This document shows, piece after piece, positions 14,716 through 16,576 of a DNA stretch of 16,576 nucleotides. The DNA lies in assembly GCA_024635855.1 (NCBI GenBank), contig JAGXHZ010000130.1, positions 1-16,576 on the forward strand, in the 5' to 3' direction. The notes below the pieces were generated by a model. It made no database searches. It was not told where the DNA came from and was given only the letters and a program-made list of their open reading frames with translations. Numbering within the stretch: position 1 is the stretch's first letter; each line of letters opens with the position of its first letter. Made by a program: the position numbers and the translations under genes. Origin of the DNA: Sulfuricurvum sp. (GTDB taxonomy: Bacteria; Campylobacterota; Campylobacteria; Campylobacterales; Sulfurimonadaceae).

Positions 14716-16576
14716 TTAGGCAATATGTTCTAAATGAGGTGTTTTCTTGGATTGATTTTTCGATTTTTCAAAGGCATAATATAAGGTGGTATAAAAAGTA
14801 TTAACATCGATTGGTTTGCTGACATGACCATTCATGCCTGAACTGCTTATGTTGTGAATATCACTTTCAAACGTATTCCCTGTAACGGCTATAATGGGAA
14901 TAAAATCTTTTTCATGATCTTGTCGTATTAATTTTGCAGCTTCAAAACCATCCATAATCGGCATTTGTATGTCCATTAAAATAACACTGATATCTGAATT
15001 AAGTTCAACGATTTCAACGGCTTCTTTTCCGTTTTCAGCGGTTACTATGATGATATTTATACCCGAGAGCAAGCCTTTGATAATAGAACGGTTAATCTCG
15101 TTGTCCTCGGCTAAAAGCAAGGTTTCACCAGCAAATTTTTTTAAATTTTCTTTGAGTTTTTTACTGTTGCTTAGCTCTTGCTTTTCTTGATCCAAGTGAC
15201 CATATGCTAATAAAATAGTATTGAAAATATTCAATTGATTGTATGGTTTAGAGAGGGTCAATCCTCCTCTTTTTTTAGTATCTTCTCCCATCCAGATTAG
15301 CTTGAGATTGTCATTTTTTATTCGATTTTGAAGTTCTTTTTTAAATTCTCCGGTGAGTGCTAGACGTGTATCGATAAAGGCTATATCAATAAAGTGATTT
15401 TTTAGTGCTTCCAGCGCATCAACGGAGTTAGTGACCGTTTTTACCTCATAATGAAAATACTCTAATCCTCTTTTTAGTACTTCAGCACTGGTTGTATTAC
15501 TATCTAAAATTAATCCATTTTTGGACATTAAGTCTGCTGTTGGAAGCCGATAACGACGTTTTTCATACTCAAAATCGGAATAAAGCTTAATATCAAACGA
15601 AAAAGTACTCCCTTGATTTGGAAGACTTTCTACTTGGATACTTCCCCCCATTAAAGAGATGAGATTTTTACAAATTGCAAGTCCTAGCCCCGTACCGCCA
15701 TATTTTCGTGAAATGGTTTCATCGGCTTGAACGTAGGAAGCAAATAATTTTTTTAGGGCTTCAGCTTCAATTCCAATCCCTGTATCAATGATCTCAAAAT
15801 GAATTTTTAGATTTAAACGGCTAATTTGCTGAGCTCGCAAGCGAAGGATAACACTTCCGGTATCGGTAAATTTTATGGCATTGTTGAGTAGGTTAACCAA
15901 TATCTGCAGTAATCTGAGTGGGTCACCGATGAGTTTATTGGGGACGCTTTGATCAATATCAAAAATTAATTCCAGTTGCTTTTCATCTGCTTTGTGGGCA
16001 ATGATATTGGAAATATCATCCAGCATCGTGTTAAGATCAAAAGGAATTTTTTCAATGGTTATTTTACCTGCTTCTATTTTTGAGTGATCCAGAATATCAT
16101 TGACCAATGTGTGTAAAATGGAAGTTGCATCTTTTATTTTAGTAATTTGAGAACGTTGGCTTACGGTGAGTCTGGACTCTAAGATAAGATGACTGATTCC
16201 CATGATCGCATTAATAGGGGCACGAATTTCGTGATTCATCATAGCAATAAAGTCGTTTTTGGATTGCATGGCATCTTGGATTTCTGTTTTTTCTTTTAAA
16301 AGAAGTTTATTACGATTTTGTAGATTTTTTAATAGACGCGCTTTCCATAAAAAATAGGCAAGCAATACTACGAGTATAGAGAGAAAAAACACTCTTTCAT
16401 AGTTGTACGACGATGTATCTGATGCGATTTGTTCTTTTTTAGGCAGCGGTATCACTGCAAGAAATTGAGTAGAAGGAGGGGGTTTCTTATTGAGATTTAG
16501 GTCATTACGGTGTTGCATTAAAAGAAATTCAATATCATTGGCAACACCACGACTTACAAAAGCATTTGGATAATAA
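14716..16576 (-). CDS. Hybrid sensor histidine kinase with two receiver domains, N-terminal part outside window
   Basis: This membrane sensor kinase should autophosphorylate and relay to receivers in response to an unknown signal. The frame stays open through the right edge (19 codons before the first ATG at 16518), so the start is missing. Numbering from that ATG: periplasmic end of a sensor domain (1-40), transmembrane helix (43-58), coiled-coil linker, HisKA with phosphoacceptor H96 (MNHEIRAP), HATPase_c with N box (LVNLLNNAIKF, 207-217), G1 IDTGIGIE and G2 GGTGLGLA. A weak first receiver (about 334-440) has D339, D383 and K424, with LDSN in place of the acidic pair. The final receiver (about 466-585) is canonical: E471/D472, D516 (LMDIQMP) and K568 (VSKP). 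There is no Hpt domain and no partner regulator in view. The layout resembles BarA/EvgS-like kinases. Confidence 0.93.
   Translation of the reverse strand, partial: YYPNAFVSRGVANDIEFLLMQHRNDLNLNKKPPPSTQFLAVIPLPKKEQIASDTSSYNYERVFFLSILVVLLAYFLWKARLLKNLQNRNKLLLKEKTEIQDAMQSKNDFIAMMNHEIRAPINAIMGISHLILESRLTVSQRSQITKIKDATSILHTLVNDILDHSKIEAGKITIEKIPFDLNTMLDDISNIIAHKADEKQLELIFDIDQSVPNKLIGDPLRLLQILVNLLNNAIKFTDTGSVILRLRAQQISRLNLKIHFEIIDTGIGIEAEALKKLFASYVQADETISRKYGGTGLGLAICKNLISLMGGSIQVESLPNQGSTFSFDIKLYSDFEYEKRRYRLPTADLMSKNGLILDSNTTSAEVLKRGLEYFHYEVKTVTNSVDALEALKNHFIDIAFIDTRLALTGEFKKELQNRIKNDNLKLIWMGEDTKKRGGLTLSKPYNQLNIFNTILLAYGHLDQEKQELSNSKKLKENLKKFAGETLLLAEDNEINRSIIKGLLSGINIIIVTAENGKEAVEIVELNSDISVILMDIQMPIMDGFEAAKLIRQDHEKDFIPIIAVTGNTFESDIHNISSSGMNGHVSKPIDVNTFYTTLYYAFEKSKNQSKKTPHLEHIA

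Noticed and set aside
1..16576. Possible defence island, CRISPR array, toxin-antitoxin pair or mobile element
   Set aside because: No regularly spaced repeats, transposase, integrase, nuclease or restriction genes were found, and the genes are conserved housekeeping or membrane functions.

Overview
The window looks like chromosomal core sequence from a Campylobacterota (formerly Epsilonproteobacteria) bacterium, probably a free-living sulfur oxidiser close to Sulfuricurvum/Sulfurimonas. This is inference from protein character (short ComEC without a nuclease domain, IspG with an NAIGEA motif, a DnaB with a charged C-terminal insertion, a PgbA-N-type periplasmic protein, a Csd3-like M23 peptidase), from gene order I remember in Campylobacter jejuni (a comEC - yihY/rbn - glcD - exported protein - M23 peptidase run), and from moderate GC by eye. 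No tRNA, rRNA, CRISPR array, IS element or prophage was seen. No gap between genes exceeds 130 bases.

Layout: (1) 1-4999, plus strand: the 3' part of priA, then a tightly coupled ispG-dnaB-comEC run with one-base TAATG junctions. (2) 4946-7889, minus strand: a pgbA-N-like exported protein, a GlcD-type FAD oxidase and a YihY/BrkB membrane protein. The last of these runs tail-to-tail into comEC with a 54-base overlap. (3) 8007-9200, plus strand: a Csd3-like LytM/M23 peptidase, divergent from region 2. (4) 9238-11262, minus strand: a TonB-dependent outer-membrane receptor of the OprC/NosA copper type with both signature copper-ligand motifs. It has its own promoter region holding two candidate operators. 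(5) 11320-12336 minus, agmatine deiminase, back to back with 12363-13379 plus, alanine racemase. (6) 13471-14660, minus strand: rsmG, a PP0621-type small membrane/zinc-cysteine protein and an unrecognised 130-residue protein. (7) 14716 to the right edge, minus strand: the C-terminal part of a hybrid sensor histidine kinase with two receiver domains.

The genes are mostly housekeeping: replication and restart (priA, dnaB), DNA uptake (comEC), isoprenoids (ispG), cell wall (alr, M23 peptidase), rRNA methylation (rsmG), polyamine/agmatine metabolism, lactate/glycolate oxidation and copper uptake. I do not see a convincing new multi-gene system. The best leads are small regulatory ones. These are a PhoB-like 7+4+7 direct repeat and an 18-base palindrome at the copper-receptor promoter; two genes (ispG, alr) whose -10 boxes lie so close to the start codon that their mRNAs should be leaderless; a 9-base direct repeat straddling the ribosome binding site of the pgbA-like gene; a REP-like hairpin; and a 90-base intergenic stretch with three consecutive hairpins.
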